Positions 33,476-46,903 of a stretch of DNA of 64,000 nucleotides are shown piece by piece. The notes beneath the pieces were generated by a model. That model was not told where the DNA came from, did no database searches, and was given only the letters and a program-made list of their open reading frames with translations. The number at the start of each line of letters is the position of its first letter. Positions within the stretch are counted from its first letter, which is position 1. Source of the DNA: Ophiobolus disseminans (taxonomy: Eukaryota > Ascomycota > Dothideomycetes > Pleosporales > Phaeosphaeriaceae); contig MU006217.1 of assembly GCA_010093685.1 (NCBI GenBank), positions 1,016,911 to 1,080,910 of the forward strand, written 5' to 3'. The position numbers and the translations under genes are program-made.

Positions 33476-34549
33476 TCAACGTGTCGCTGTCTGCTCTGAG
33501 ATCTTTTGACCAGCACACTCAGCTAGCAACCGTTCCTGCACGTTTTTCGCTGACCGTGCGTATGCGACAATGTCCACATTCTTGCCCTTCCCTTCTGCAC
33601 CGCCGTCAAAGACCTCGTAGCTGAACCAGCCCCGGAAGCCGGTCTGCAGTACGGCTCTTGCAACATCTACCACGGGCAGGTAGCCGCCATTGTATGGTAA
33701 AGGCCTAAAGTCATGACTCCACTGTCCTCGAGGCAGCAGGCCCGAGTCATCTCTCTCTGCACTGAGCGGCTGAGGGACTTTGTAGGCATCGCTGATTTGG
33801 AGGAGATAGATCTTGTCTTTCGGTATTGTGGTGGTGAGGTCTTCAAGGCTCTTCTTGAACCGCTTATCCAACTCGTCCTTTGAGACGTCCTCTGACAGCC
33901 CAGACTCTGTCCGAGGATCTGCCCACTCACCGCCAGCTGTCTGAAATGTGTCCAGACAGAGACCGATATTGGGTCGATCCACCTCCTTGACGATGTTCCA
34001 GATATCCTTCCAGTCGGGGGCGTGTGTGCTCCAGCACCAGTTCTCATAGGCGCATTTGTAGCCGTGCTCGTTGAGCATGTCGCACAGCTCTCGCAGATCA
34101 GCCACCATCCGTCCTTTGTTCAGTTTTTCCAGGGGTGTGTCGCTCGATCCGACCTGCAGCATATCCGTCCCACAAGCCTGCATGATGTGGATCCAGCCCT
34201 TGGCGCGCTCGAAAGCGTCTTTGCGACCATCGGAGCCTTCTGGCCAGCCCTCGAAGTTGGCAAAGGGTTGTAGCATCATTATGCCGAGGTTCCGCTTGTC
34301 GCATTCGCTTTTGATGGCGGCAGCGACCGTGCATACCTCATCGTAGTTTGCCGGCTCCACCTCATGCCCAAGAAGCGTCTGACCGTACGAGAGGATGTCG
34401 GGGAACGACAGCTCGACTGCAGCAAATCCTGCTAACGATATAGCGTGTAGGCGGTCGAGCAGCAGTGGAGGGTCTGATGGATTGCCCAGAGAGCAGGTCG
34501 CGTAGCTGATGGGGATGCTGCGGAGAGAGGCGTAGTCGACGCCTGCCAT
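33476..34549 (-). CDS. 3-dehydroshikimate dehydratase-like TIM-barrel enzyme
   Basis: A single-exon gene of 357 aa of the xylose-isomerase-like TIM-barrel superfamily. It matches the Qa-4/QutC family pattern along its length: MLQPFANFEG, YENWCWSTHAPDW, RPNIGLCLDTFQTAGGEWADP, a DKIYLLQISDA strand, GGYLPV, and GWFSYEVFDGG near the end. Glu of YEN, Asp of CLDTF, Gln/His of the ISDA region and Glu of YEVF are the expected metal ligands. The family reaction removes water from 3-dehydroshikimate to give protocatechuate (quinate catabolism, or diversion of shikimate flux). Related fungal proteins are often annotated simply as sugar-phosphate isomerase/epimerase, so the substrate is inferred. It is divergent from a DAHP synthase gene across 518 bp. 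Confidence 0.75.
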   Translation of the reverse strand: MAGVDYASLRSIPISYATCSLGNPSDPPLLLDRLHAISLAGFAAVELSFPDILSYGQTLLGHEVEPANYDEVCTVAAAIKSECDKRNLGIMMLQPFANFEGWPEGSDGRKDAFERAKGWIHIMQACGTDMLQVGSSDTPLEKLNKGRMVADLRELCDMLNEHGYKCAYENWCWSTHAPDWKDIWNIVKEVDRPNIGLCLDTFQTAGGEWADPRTESGLSEDVSKDELDKRFKKSLEDLTTTIPKDKIYLLQISDAYKVPQPLSAERDDSGLLPRGQWSHDFRPLPYNGGYLPVVDVARAVLQTGFRGWFSYEVFDGGAEGKGKNVDIVAYARSAKNVQERLLAECAGQKISEQTATR

Positions 34550-35067
34550 GGTTGCGATCTAGTGTTGGGTTTGTGCAACGTTATTAGTCGTCAAGATAAG
34601 TGAGAACTATAATGCTGAGTGAGTACGATGAGGTTTTCGCAATGTCATGGCTGTGACGTAGGCGAACTAATTATATGCGATGTTGAGCTCACGCTCTATA
34701 TACTGGTTCGCCTTCCGCTGAGATGCAACGTAAATGCTGCACATGTTCCCATCGCAGCAAGGACGTGCTAGCTCGTGCATAGATGCGCAGATGTCGATGG
34801 AATGGACAAGTAGATATGCTGTTGTGTCAAGCGCATCACATGCTGCTCCGAGAAGCGGCGTTGGGCGATCTCGCCGCGTCCCCCGCGAACACATGAATTG
34901 ACCAATCGGAGGGGCTGCGAGTAATACACAGGGCGAGACTCACAAAGGGTCCGCCTTCACGAGCACAGTCAGAGAATTATCTGTGCTTGGATTGACTAAG
35001 ACACCTTACTTCCCCTCTGACTTCCCTCCGTAAATCTCATAATCGGCCTACCTTTCCTGTCGCAGTC
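34550..35067. promoter_or_regulatory. Bidirectional promoter between dehydratase-like and DAHP synthase genes
   Basis: 518 bp between two divergent start codons; both promoters must lie here. No ORF is supported. A shared element controlling both genes would be expected if they are co-regulated. Confidence 0.5.
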
Positions 35068-38699
<3,632 letters not shown>

Positions 38700-39575
38700 A
38701 TGGCGTCTACCACAACTGACTTCGATCTTGACTTTGAACGAATCAATGCCCGCGAAGAACATTATGCAAGGGCTGGCCCGTCGCCTCCGAAGGTTCACAA
38801 AAGGATGGACTCCACGGACGTTGGCGGGGTGGGCACGCATTTCAATCCTCCCACCAACCAGAACTCCTGGCCACCAGACATCGATATACCTGTCGATGAG
38901 GCAATATCAACACAATATGGTGCCCGCCACCACATGCAAGAGCAATCGCGAGCTCCAGAAGACGGACCCAGCCTGGTCGATGGCTCTCGAGATGCTCCTC
39001 CTATCCCGTCACCACCAGCTCTGCCAAGGGACACACACCACGTGTCGAACAAAGACGCTGCTCTCTTGAGAATCCGGCGTGACGAATTACGCGCACGAGA
39101 GCTTGCACAAGGTTTGTGCTCTTCAAGTCCTACTCCTCCACTCTTCCGCCACATCGCGCCGTCAGTGAGTGACGGCCTCTCACCTGGCCTTGAACTGCCG
39201 CTCAGCTCGCATACCGCGATGCCATCCAGAGGCACGAGGCTTTATCATTCTTTACTTTTCAATAAGCCGTTCTGACTAACACCATCAGATCAACAAAGCG
39301 AAAGCTCAGCACCATCCTGCTGCGGAAGCCCGCCGTCGATCACCGAGGATGACGACTTGCCGGGCACGCACACGCCCACGCCCAGCAGGAATGGCGACAG
39401 AACGCCGATCAACGCCTCGCGACCTACGACGCCGACGAACCCATCCGTCGCCACAACGGTATCTGGTTACGAGAGTGAAGGGAAGGGCCCCGTCTCGCCG
39501 GACCCTTGGACAGCAACCACTGGGTGCAAACGAAAGTGGTCGGGGGAACACGATATCGAACATTCGCGGCGCTGA
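38700..39575 (+). CDS. Hypothetical Ser/Pro-rich protein
   Basis: Two exons (38700-39111, 39289-39575) encode 232 aa. The intron is 177 bp, long for this window, but has GTTTGT, CTGACTAAC and ATCAG signals and keeps phase. The exon 2 frame reads DQQSESSAPSCCGSPPSITEDDD. The N-terminus MASTTTDFDLDFERINAREEHYARAG and the segment KDAALLRIRRDELRARELAQ look helical and may be conserved. The rest is Pro/Ser/Thr-rich with phospho-site-like TP motifs, and it ends GCKRKWSGEHDIEHSRR. If the intron is retained, a 191-residue alternative ends at 39275. No family recognised. Confidence 0.55.
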
Positions 39576-40416
39576 GCCATGGGCATCACGGGCACCAGTG
39601 CTCGCGAGGTCAGGGAAGAGATCCGCTCTCGACCCAAGGTCGCTCCTTAGCAGAGCTACGTGGGTAGACTTTGCTGGAGACCATCCCGTCTTATCTTCTT
39701 TTCTTTGCTCTTTCTTTCGGCACGGTATCTTCCCTTTACTAAATTGACCAAGTGCGTTCTTGTTGCATCTCTTAACGTGTCCTTGTCGCTCGTTGATCGG
39801 GCTCGGGCTTTTGTTTTCCCTTTCTCTTCTTGTCAAACGCCCCATGTATAATATCTTGCCAAAAAAAGTTTAGGCTTCCGGTACATAAATGTAACAATGA
39901 AGGTTGTCTATCGGTATCACCAATCCCACTACCACCTGGGTCGCGACCTCCTACGAAGCCATACTTTATTGACACAACCATTCACCACCCAACAGGATTG
40001 TGCCTTCATTCAACCAATATCTCTGATACACACAATAACCCGGATGAGCCGCGACAAAGGGAAACGAAGACATCGCGCGCAAACCGCATGGGGCGGCGCT
40101 GGCACTATGTACCGCACGCTGGGCGAGCGGGGTCGCATGCAGCAGCCGCATCAGCCTGATCCTCGCGCCTTCCCGAGGTCGCATCGCACAAGCCAAAGTA
40201 CTGCTGCCCAACCTTAAACATACAGTCGGCAAGTGCGACACGCGATATCATGGACGTCACATTAGTCTCGTCATCATGGCTGCTAGTCTCCGCATCAGCC
40301 TCATCGACGCACGGCCCCTGTGGCGGTTGATCTCCACTCTAAGTGTCTGATTGAGAGTGTCATCCGTGCTACGACACTTCAGCCTCGACAATTGGGGTCT
40401 GGAAAGAATTGAGAAG
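39576..40416. other. Intergenic
   Basis: 841 bp: the 3' flank of the hypothetical gene, then the promoter of the SDHAF1 gene. No feature seen. Confidence 0.45.
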
Positions 40417-40759
40417 ATGGCGAGATTATCTGGACTGCAGAAAGATGTGTTGTCGCTTTATCGCCAATGTTTGAGAGCGCTGAAGGAGAAGCCGAATGTA
40501 CGCATCGATGACTACATCTTCCTTCTTCCTTCTATACTGACCTGCGCAGGATACACGCCCTCACTTTCGCAACTTCGCAAGGTCAGAGCAAGAGATGGAG
40601 TATGCGAGGAGTTTGCATCTAATACTCAATAGGGGCGAGTTCCGAAAATATACCGATGTGGGCAAGAAAGACTTTGGCACGATCGAGTATTTGCTGCGCA
40701 GAGGGCGGAATCAACTTGAGACGTATCGGGATCCTGGGATAAGGGATATTCATGGGTGA
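40417..40759 (+). CDS. sdh6: Succinate dehydrogenase assembly factor 1 (LYR-motif protein)
   Basis: Three exons (40417-40497, 40550-40581, 40633-40759; introns of 52 and 51 bp) encode 79 aa, the normal size for SDHAF1/Sdh6. The N-terminal LYR motif (SLYRQCLRA, about residues 13-21) and the arginine-rich middle are visible. The FRNFAR and EFRKYTDVGKKDFGTIEYLLRRG segments match the family. It works in the mitochondrial matrix, where the LYR motif recruits the iron-sulphur transfer machinery to load the Sdh2 subunit of complex II. The middle exon is only 32 bp, so automatic gene callers may miss it. Confidence 0.9.
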
Positions 40760-41161
40760 AGATGGGGATGATCTTTGGACGTCTGACGAGCTCTATGTTG
40801 CTGAGGGGCGCTGAGCTGCCCGAGGACAACAACAATTTGCGACATCGCAACGTCTCGAATCGGCCTGCACCCCGGTTACCGTTTGGTCTTCACTCATGCC
40901 ATCCGGGCTTCTTTCATCAGTCCATGAATCCGATAGGTAGGAGCTCTAGACCAGGCGGTGCCAGATGGTCACGTGATCGCACTCGCGTCCTTCGGGTGGG
41001 TCAACGAACATTCGCGAGAGTTCCTGTATCTATTGGCAAATTGATACGTTTACACAATCGTCCAATGAGAGTAGAAGCGAACATTCTCGACATGGCTGCG
41101 TCGTTCGATCAGGAGACATGATCGTGCTGTGACGTCAAACATCGTGGTTCGGATGGTACCC

Positions 41162-41182
41162 GAAGTTTCTCCGAACTTCTTC
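41162..41182 (+). promoter_or_regulatory. Candidate heat-shock element
   Basis: GAAGTTTC (41162-41169) is a perfect GAAnnTTC palindrome. It is followed one base out of register by GAACTTCTTC. Located 150-165 bp upstream of the HSP20 ATG. A second unit, TTCGAGAA (TTCnnGAA), is at 41242-41249. Confidence 0.5.
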
Positions 41183-41263
41183 ATGCTTCGACACCGCGTT
41201 TCACGAGACGCAACAACGGTATCCTGGGAACAGCACAAGCATTCGAGAAACATATCTCTCGAG

Positions 41264-41270
41264 TATATAA
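41264..41270 (+). promoter_or_regulatory. TATA box of the HSP20 gene
   Basis: TATATAA, 56 bp upstream of the ATG at 41326 and just downstream of the heat-shock-element-like sequences. This is the usual architecture of a strongly inducible promoter. Confidence 0.65.
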
Positions 41271-41325
41271 GGACCTCGACGCCGCCATCAAGTCCATCAC
41301 CAGAATACAAAACAACAACACATCT

Positions 41326-42036
41326 ATGCAAACACTGCGCACTTCAATCAAACGACTCCCACAACAACTCAACCACATCATAAAGCCAGCAACCACCCGA
41401 GCTTTCACAACAACCACACCTGCAACAATGTCTCTCTTCCCACGCTTCACCCAAGAATTCGCCCCCCTCTTCCGCCTCTTCGACGAATACGACCGCCAAG
41501 CATTCGGCTCCATCGACAACCAATTCAAGAGCATCCGCTCCTTCACGCCCAAATTCGACGTCAAGGAAACACCCGACGCATACGAACTGCATGGCGAACT
41601 CCCCGGCGTCGAACAAAAGGATATAAACATCGAATGGACGGATAATAATACGCTGACGATTTCGGGGCGCCATGAACATGTGCGCGAAGAGGCGAGGAAG
41701 CCGCAGGGCTTTGTGGAGGGGGGTGAGGAGGTGAAGAGGCTGGAGAATCGCCACCAGCCGAGGGTGGAGGATGAACATGCCGAGGGGGAGAAGCAATCTG
41801 CCGGAGGCAATACAGTCGCTAAGCAATCCAACCAGCAGCAGGGAGTAGAGAAGCACGACGAGAACGCCGCCAAGTACTGGGTTTCCGAGCGCTCGGTTGG
41901 TGAATTTCATCGCTCGTTTGCGTTTCCGAGCCGTGTGGATCAGGATGCAGTCAAGGCGAGTCTTAAGAATGGCATTCTGAGTATTGCGATTCCGAAGGCC
42001 AAGGCGGTGCAGAAGAGGAAGATTGACATTGAGTAA
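41326..42036 (+). CDS. Small heat-shock protein (HSP20/alpha-crystallin)
   Basis: Single exon, 236 aa. The alpha-crystallin domain begins FTPKFDVKETPDAYELHGELPGVEQKDI (in parts) and ends with the diagnostic VKASLKNGILSIAIPK. Between its halves sits a Glu/Gln/Lys-rich insertion of about 55 residues, as in several fungal Hsp30-type proteins. The first 34 residues (MQTLRTSIKRLPQQLNHI and on) are basic and Ser/Thr-rich with no acidic residue, so they could be a mitochondrial presequence. A second ATG at 41428 (MSLFPRF) would give the common cytosolic form. I annotate the first ATG because it is near the TATA box. The protein prevents aggregation of unfolded proteins. The promoter predicts heat induction. 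Confidence 0.9.
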   Translation: MQTLRTSIKRLPQQLNHIIKPATTRAFTTTTPATMSLFPRFTQEFAPLFRLFDEYDRQAFGSIDNQFKSIRSFTPKFDVKETPDAYELHGELPGVEQKDINIEWTDNNTLTISGRHEHVREEARKPQGFVEGGEEVKRLENRHQPRVEDEHAEGEKQSAGGNTVAKQSNQQQGVEKHDENAAKYWVSERSVGEFHRSFAFPSRVDQDAVKASLKNGILSIAIPKAKAVQKRKIDIE

Positions 42037-42570
42037 GCGCCAATTTGCCGGGAAGGGATCTGCGCGCGAGTTTTGGAACTACACTCGATTAATGTCGTTG
42101 AGAGCATAGCCGGGGTGTTTGTGGAGGAAGAGTGTATATTTTGAAGTTGGAGTTACGGAGTTTTTACATTCCTTTGTTAACATAATCAGGTTCTCGACTA
42201 AGGGGAATGGTGTTTAAGTCGGTGGCGGGTTGTACTTAATTTTGAATCAACATCTTCATATCAAATCTCCTTCCCCTGAGACATGCATGTGACGCCAGCA
42301 AAATTCTCACAACAACGAGTAGTATTCAGATATTGCAAGTCCGAGGTGGGCCTTTTGAAAACGCTCTGGTGTTCGAAGAGCATGGCGAACGGTACTCAGG
42401 GCTGCAAGCAGAGTTGGTACACAAGTGCGAAGAACATGCGTCTAATCGGCGTACGTCTAAAAACCACTAACCATGTACGTAGAAATGCCATTTTAGCAAG
42501 ATAACCGTCTCCTCGACAATGCAAGAACCCACGATTCTATGCGTCCCACTGTCGCCTACATCCGATCTCC
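42037..42570. other. Convergent intergenic interval
   Basis: 534 bp between the 3' ends of the HSP20 and HIS1 genes. It would hold both polyadenylation regions. No gene seen. Confidence 0.5.
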
Positions 42571-43782
42571 TCAATCTCCTGTTCTCGAGTTCTCAATCTT
42601 CGTAACAATCAGATCGCTTGCACCGACCTCCGTCAACTTGTCCATGGCAATCGCAATATCCTTCCGAAGAACCATAGCCTGCACTGCGAACCAGCCATCC
42701 TCTTCCAGCGCGTTGACAGTGGGTGCGCGGCGACCTGGTGTGATCTTGCGGGCGGCCTCCAGCTTTGTACGCTCGATGTTGTATGTACAGAGAACGTACT
42801 TTTGAGCAGCTGAGTTATTTTAGCTGAAAGTACCAAGTGAGCGACTGCGATTGCTTACTTATGACACCCTTAATTCTGGCTGTGATCAAGTCCACGAGCT
42901 TGGGGTCTGAGGCGTGCTTCGACTTGATGAGGATTGCGCTGGACGACACAACGGTCGAGATGGCCTTGAGACCTGCAGCACGCATCGTCTCGCCAGACTC
43001 GACTAGATCGACGATGCCATCTGCGACGCCAAGTGCGCATGCTGCCTCGACACTTCCTCCAACGTACTTGATGACGGTTTTCAGCTTTGCCGGGCCGTTG
43101 GAGTCGCCGTTAGTAGTATTGCCCGCTTGCTCTGCTTCTAACCTCCGGAAATATTGTTCTGTTAGGTTTGTGAAGCTCGTGACGACATTCTTTCCAATCA
43201 AATCCTCTGGCTTGGCTAGGTCCCCCTTTTGTGGCACTTGGACCTGCAGCGCGCATCTGCCAAAGTCTAGATCAAGCAACTCTTCGACTCCCGTGGTATC
43301 TGAGGGCGGTACAACGCACTCATGCTCAGCGACCTGGTCGCGTCCTGTTATGCCTAGATCGACGCGGCCTTCTCCAACGAAAGTGGGTATGTCGGCGGCT
43401 GGAAGGAACACGAGCGCAAGCGGTAGGTTCTTGACGAGTGCGATGTCGAGTCGTGAGTGGCGATGGAATTGGATATCTGAGCCGTGAAGGAGGTCAAGGC
43501 AGACTTGATGGAGACGACCCTCTGCAACAGCTCTTAGCGTTGTTCGAGCACTGCAGCTTGTGGCACTTACTCTTGGGTACCGCGAAGAGCAATCGGTCGT
43601 TCAAACTGTATCCCAAAACATCAATCAGCATGGGAAGACTCCTACTGCCATGTCGCGGTCTGGTGCAAATCTCTCGAACGCCATTTGCGCCATTCTCCTC
43701 GTAAATATAGCCCATGGTGTAACAAAGGATGTAGAAGAAGAGCAGGAGCAGGAGCCAGAACTTACGAGTTTACTAGATCCAT
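42571..43782 (-). CDS. his1: ATP phosphoribosyltransferase (first step of histidine biosynthesis)
   Basis: Four exons in coding order: 43782-43766, 43605-43571, 43521-42859, 42809-42571, giving 317 aa. The start reads MDLVNSLNDRLLFAVPKKGRL after two splices, matching fungal His1. Further landmarks are HSRLDIALVKNLPLALVFLPAADIP, GRVDLGITGRDQV (PRPP/ATP site), KYVGGSVEAACALGVADGIVDLVESG (catalytic domain end), and the C-terminal HisG_C domain. That domain includes LCTYNIERTKLEAARKITPGRRAPTV and VLRKDI..AMDKLTEVGASDLIVTKIEN. It binds the feedback inhibitor histidine. The first two exons are 17 and 35 bp, and the first intron is 160 bp; an unspliced reading from 43715 gives a false N-terminus. 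The reaction couples ATP and PRPP to phosphoribosyl-ATP. Confidence 0.95.
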
Positions 43783-44866
43783 GGCTTTAATTCACGCGCA
43801 CTATCTGGGGTTTGTAGAATATGAACACAGCGTGCAGAACCGTTGACAGGGCCTTTATGGTCTCCTCCGAAGTGGAAGGAGGAAAGACGAATGCGGGTGT
43901 CCACACTGAGAGCTGCGATTGGCCGAAAGTGTGTAGTGGAGAACGGCTATATACCGCCTGCAGGTATGTGTGGGATAGACGTGGAGTTGTGTGTCGTTGT
44001 TTGTTGTACAGCTTTGTGCGAGCAGATACAGACGCGTTTCGAGAACGCCTACAGGTGAGTCAGGGAGGGGTAATGCAGCACGTGTAATGTACTAGTGGCT
44101 ATTGGGTCAATGGCATAGTTAGCATTCATGCGTAGTATGTGGGCTAAAATGCATGTGCAATTACACTCACCAGTCAGGGGAAGCTATGTGGCTGCGCTGG
44201 TGTTGTGGATATCCGATATGCGGCTTCAATTTTCGTGCCATGACGTCCAATCAACAGCCTCATGCGCATGCCCCGCCATCCGGCTTTGTCGGACTTAGCG
44301 GTCTTGGCACCAGACAGTGAAAGGCGCATCGCTGCAGAATCTTAGTCTGGATGACTGTACACACGGGATCTGAAGAATTTGCTTACCACGTTTGTATTCT
44401 CTGAGTAGCATTGAAATATATCGCCCTGTTCTCGAATCTGTCATTGAAGGTCGAATCATCTAAGAATGTCCTCCTGTACAAACACCTGGGCATCAATGCG
44501 GAGATAATGTGGCTACGACGATTGTACAATCAATACTGCCGCAATAATTGACTGTCTAGCTCGGCTGTTTACCGTCGTCGAGCAATGAAGCCACAAGAAT
44601 CTTACACGATGAACGCAAAACTACCATCATCAGCAACGGAATACTTGAAGCCCTCTTGGCTGCGATGCTAAACAGTGGGATGTATGACTCCTATCAGTGT
44701 TATTACTACCTCTAGAACTCACTCGTGTTAGTGTAAGGCCATAGCTTCACATACAATGCGGCACTCATCAACAATCAAATTGTGTCCATATAATACCATC
44801 CTCAAACACACTTTCCATCCCTATTCCATCCAACCGATATACACGACCCCCCTTCACCCCTTAACT
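43783..44866. other. Intergenic upstream of HIS1
   Basis: 1.1 kb. The part near 43783 is the HIS1 promoter; the rest is 3' flank of the DUF8021-like gene. No ORF is supported. Confidence 0.45.
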
Positions 44867-45667
44867 TTACATACACTTCTTGCCTCCACAACTACTCAGC
44901 GTATGCACATACCTCAACTTCCCGCCCTCAAGCCTAAACTCATGACTATCCGGCAGCCCCTTCGCCCCGACATCCCCAGGCGTACCATTGAAATCCATAA
45001 TGATATCCACAGTCCCATACTCCTCGTCAATAACATACTGCCTATTAACCAACTTAACCCCAGCCGGAATCCCAACATCGCACTTATCGCTGGCCTGACC
45101 TTTACCCGTATACGCACCGCCCTCGAGTCTAGCGCACGGCGTGCCCCAGGGAACTTTAACTTTGGCATCCGCGAAGATGTCGCAGTATGCGTCGCCGGCG
45201 GCTTTGATGGCTTCGCGCGTGTCGCGCTTGCCAACGGGGATGGGGTCCCATTTCTCCTGCGAGGCCCAGTAGTAGGTCCCGGTGACGTTGAAGAGCCAGT
45301 CGTTCTTAGTCGTGACGATGCTGTCGATTTGCGAGACGGAGTTTGTGGCGTTGTCGACGCGCAGTTGGGTTGCGATCACGTAGGGGCTGGCGGCGTTGGT
45401 GACGATGAGTTCGCTGAAGGCGGCGCATTGGGGGACGTCGTGTTGGGAGCGCGAGTGGTCGACTTTGAGCGGCTTGGAGAGGATGCTAGAGCCGATGCTG
45501 AGTTTCTTGCGGTTTTCGGTGTAGGTCGCGTTGGCGGCGAAGGTGGATAAACCGGCAGTTTGCGCCGCAAGGTAGGCGTCAGTCAGGGCTTTGAGTGACT
45601 CGCGCGTGCATGCTGCTGAGGCCTGGATTGCGAGCGTGGCAACGACGGCGGCAAGGAGAGTCAACAT
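44867..45667 (-). CDS. Secreted DUF8021-like protein
   Basis: Single exon, 266 aa. The signal peptide MLTLLAAVVATLAIQASA ends before ACTRESL. The body matches, by pattern, a family of small secreted fungal proteins (DUF8021 as I recall it): ANATYTENRKKL, SILSKPLKVDHSRSQHDVPQCAAF, SELIVTNAASPYVIATQLR, and VTTKNDWLFN. PVGKRDTREAIKAAGDAYCDIFAD and PWGTPCARLEGGAYTG follow, and the tail is DSHEFRLEGGKLRYVHTLS. Several cysteines suggest disulphides. The fold is probably NTF2/SnoaL-like (inference). Enzymatic activity unknown. The tail GGKKCM adds an extra Cys pair. Confidence 0.85.
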   Translation of the reverse strand: MLTLLAAVVATLAIQASAACTRESLKALTDAYLAAQTAGLSTFAANATYTENRKKLSIGSSILSKPLKVDHSRSQHDVPQCAAFSELIVTNAASPYVIATQLRVDNATNSVSQIDSIVTTKNDWLFNVTGTYYWASQEKWDPIPVGKRDTREAIKAAGDAYCDIFADAKVKVPWGTPCARLEGGAYTGKGQASDKCDVGIPAGVKLVNRQYVIDEEYGTVDIIMDFNGTPGDVGAKGLPDSHEFRLEGGKLRYVHTLSSCGGKKCM

Positions 45668-46122
45668 TGTGAAGATGGTTCAGTTGCTTCACCTGATGAC
45701 GCCCGGACGTCGAAGAACTGGACTTAATAACCTTCCCCACATTGGCGCAGGGATCAATATGGCAGTCTACATGGAAGATCTGCCACATCATTTAGATATA
45801 GCAACGTCGTAGTTCCATTGAAGCTGCATTTTCCTGCGGTGCAAATGGGACTCGGCAGTAGGCTCTGGCGAATCAGGTAATCCCACGGCTATTCTCCGAG
45901 GGAAGCGAAAGTGGGAACCTTCCCTTGATTTATTTTAGATGACTCGGGGCAAGGACTCTATGTGGGGAAGTCCTCGAGACTGGAATTGCCCTCAATTGTA
46001 GTGGTTGGTTTAGCTCGGAGAAAATAACAAGATCGCCTGTTTTGATGTATTCTTGTAAGGACCGTGATGGGGTTTAGTATCGTACGTTCTGTGTCGACCC
46101 GTCCTGCGCTGACATCCTGGTT
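45668..46122. other. Intergenic
   Basis: 455 bp: promoter of the secreted-protein gene and 3' flank of the F-box-like gene. Nothing else seen. Confidence 0.45.
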
Positions 46123-46903
46123 CTAACACCGTCTCATGGTGATAGTGGTTCCTTCATTCTTTTGTATTCCTTCTATCACAGTGAGGGATGTCTCGTTGCC
46201 TATTACTGGAACGGCTAGACTTGCAAGTCCAATCGAAGCAGATTTGACAAGAGCCGCGAGGTCTTCCGTGGTATGTTTCAAGTGAACCTTTTCGAGGATA
46301 AGGGACACCTTTTGTAAGTTTCCCCCCGCTAGTGCGTCGATGTGCAAGTCGGATAAGTCGATAGCGTCGTCAACGAGTGCACCCACGTCTGACCAACAGT
46401 CGACCGATATGATTATCGTAAGCTCTATCATTGTGTGGTAAGCTGAGAGTTGATTTACAAAATTGACGAACACTTCACAGTCGTCAGGAGCTATACGGGA
46501 TGCGTTACTTATGTGTCCAGGCCTGGACGCTAGCTCCACAGATCCTGGTGCGAAGAAAAGCCTGACGTACAGGCGGCGAGCCTTGGTGGGTGATAGAATC
46601 GATGATAGGCGTCTGATATCCACCTCATCGGTGTCTTCGCCGACTTCAACGTACCACGTTCCATTCAGCTGGAGTTCCTCGATAGCTTCCGCCTGGATCT
46701 GCCTGCATGTCATGAGCCACGAAAGGCGTATCTCAGGGATGCCGTTGAATAACCGATCGATCTTGGGCTCTGGACTGTAATACACCTTAGCCGTCCCGCA
46801 GAAGCCCACCCTGCCAAGTCGGACATGGGGGTGTAGCGGTCCACAACATATGGTACACGTGATTGCGAAGCTCGCGAGGGAGGTTCAAGGTGGAGCTCGG
46901 CAT
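46123..46903 (-). pseudogene. F-box-like protein gene with a frameshift
   Basis: ATG at 46903 begins MPSSTLNLPRELRNHVYHMLW, the LPxELRxxIYxxLW opening common to large dothideomycete F-box-like families. After about 33 codons the frame must shift by one base near 46805-46807 (a run of three C on the plus strand) to continue. The continuation is GFCGTAKVYYSPEP, then SWLMTCRQIQAEAIEELQLNGTWYVEV, the usual second landmark of these families, and on to TAG/TGA at 46123. No GT-AG pair at that point would make an intron of normal size. Either a single-base insertion has killed the gene or the base is a sequencing error. Length when joined is about 260 residues, normal for the family. Function unknown. 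Confidence 0.55.

Larger units (their letters stand above)
40760..41325. promoter_or_regulatory. Heat-shock gene promoter region
   Basis: 566 bp upstream of the HSP20 gene. It contains heat-shock-element palindromes at 41162-41169 and 41242-41249 and a TATA box at 41264-41270 (listed separately). No other gene. Confidence 0.6.
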
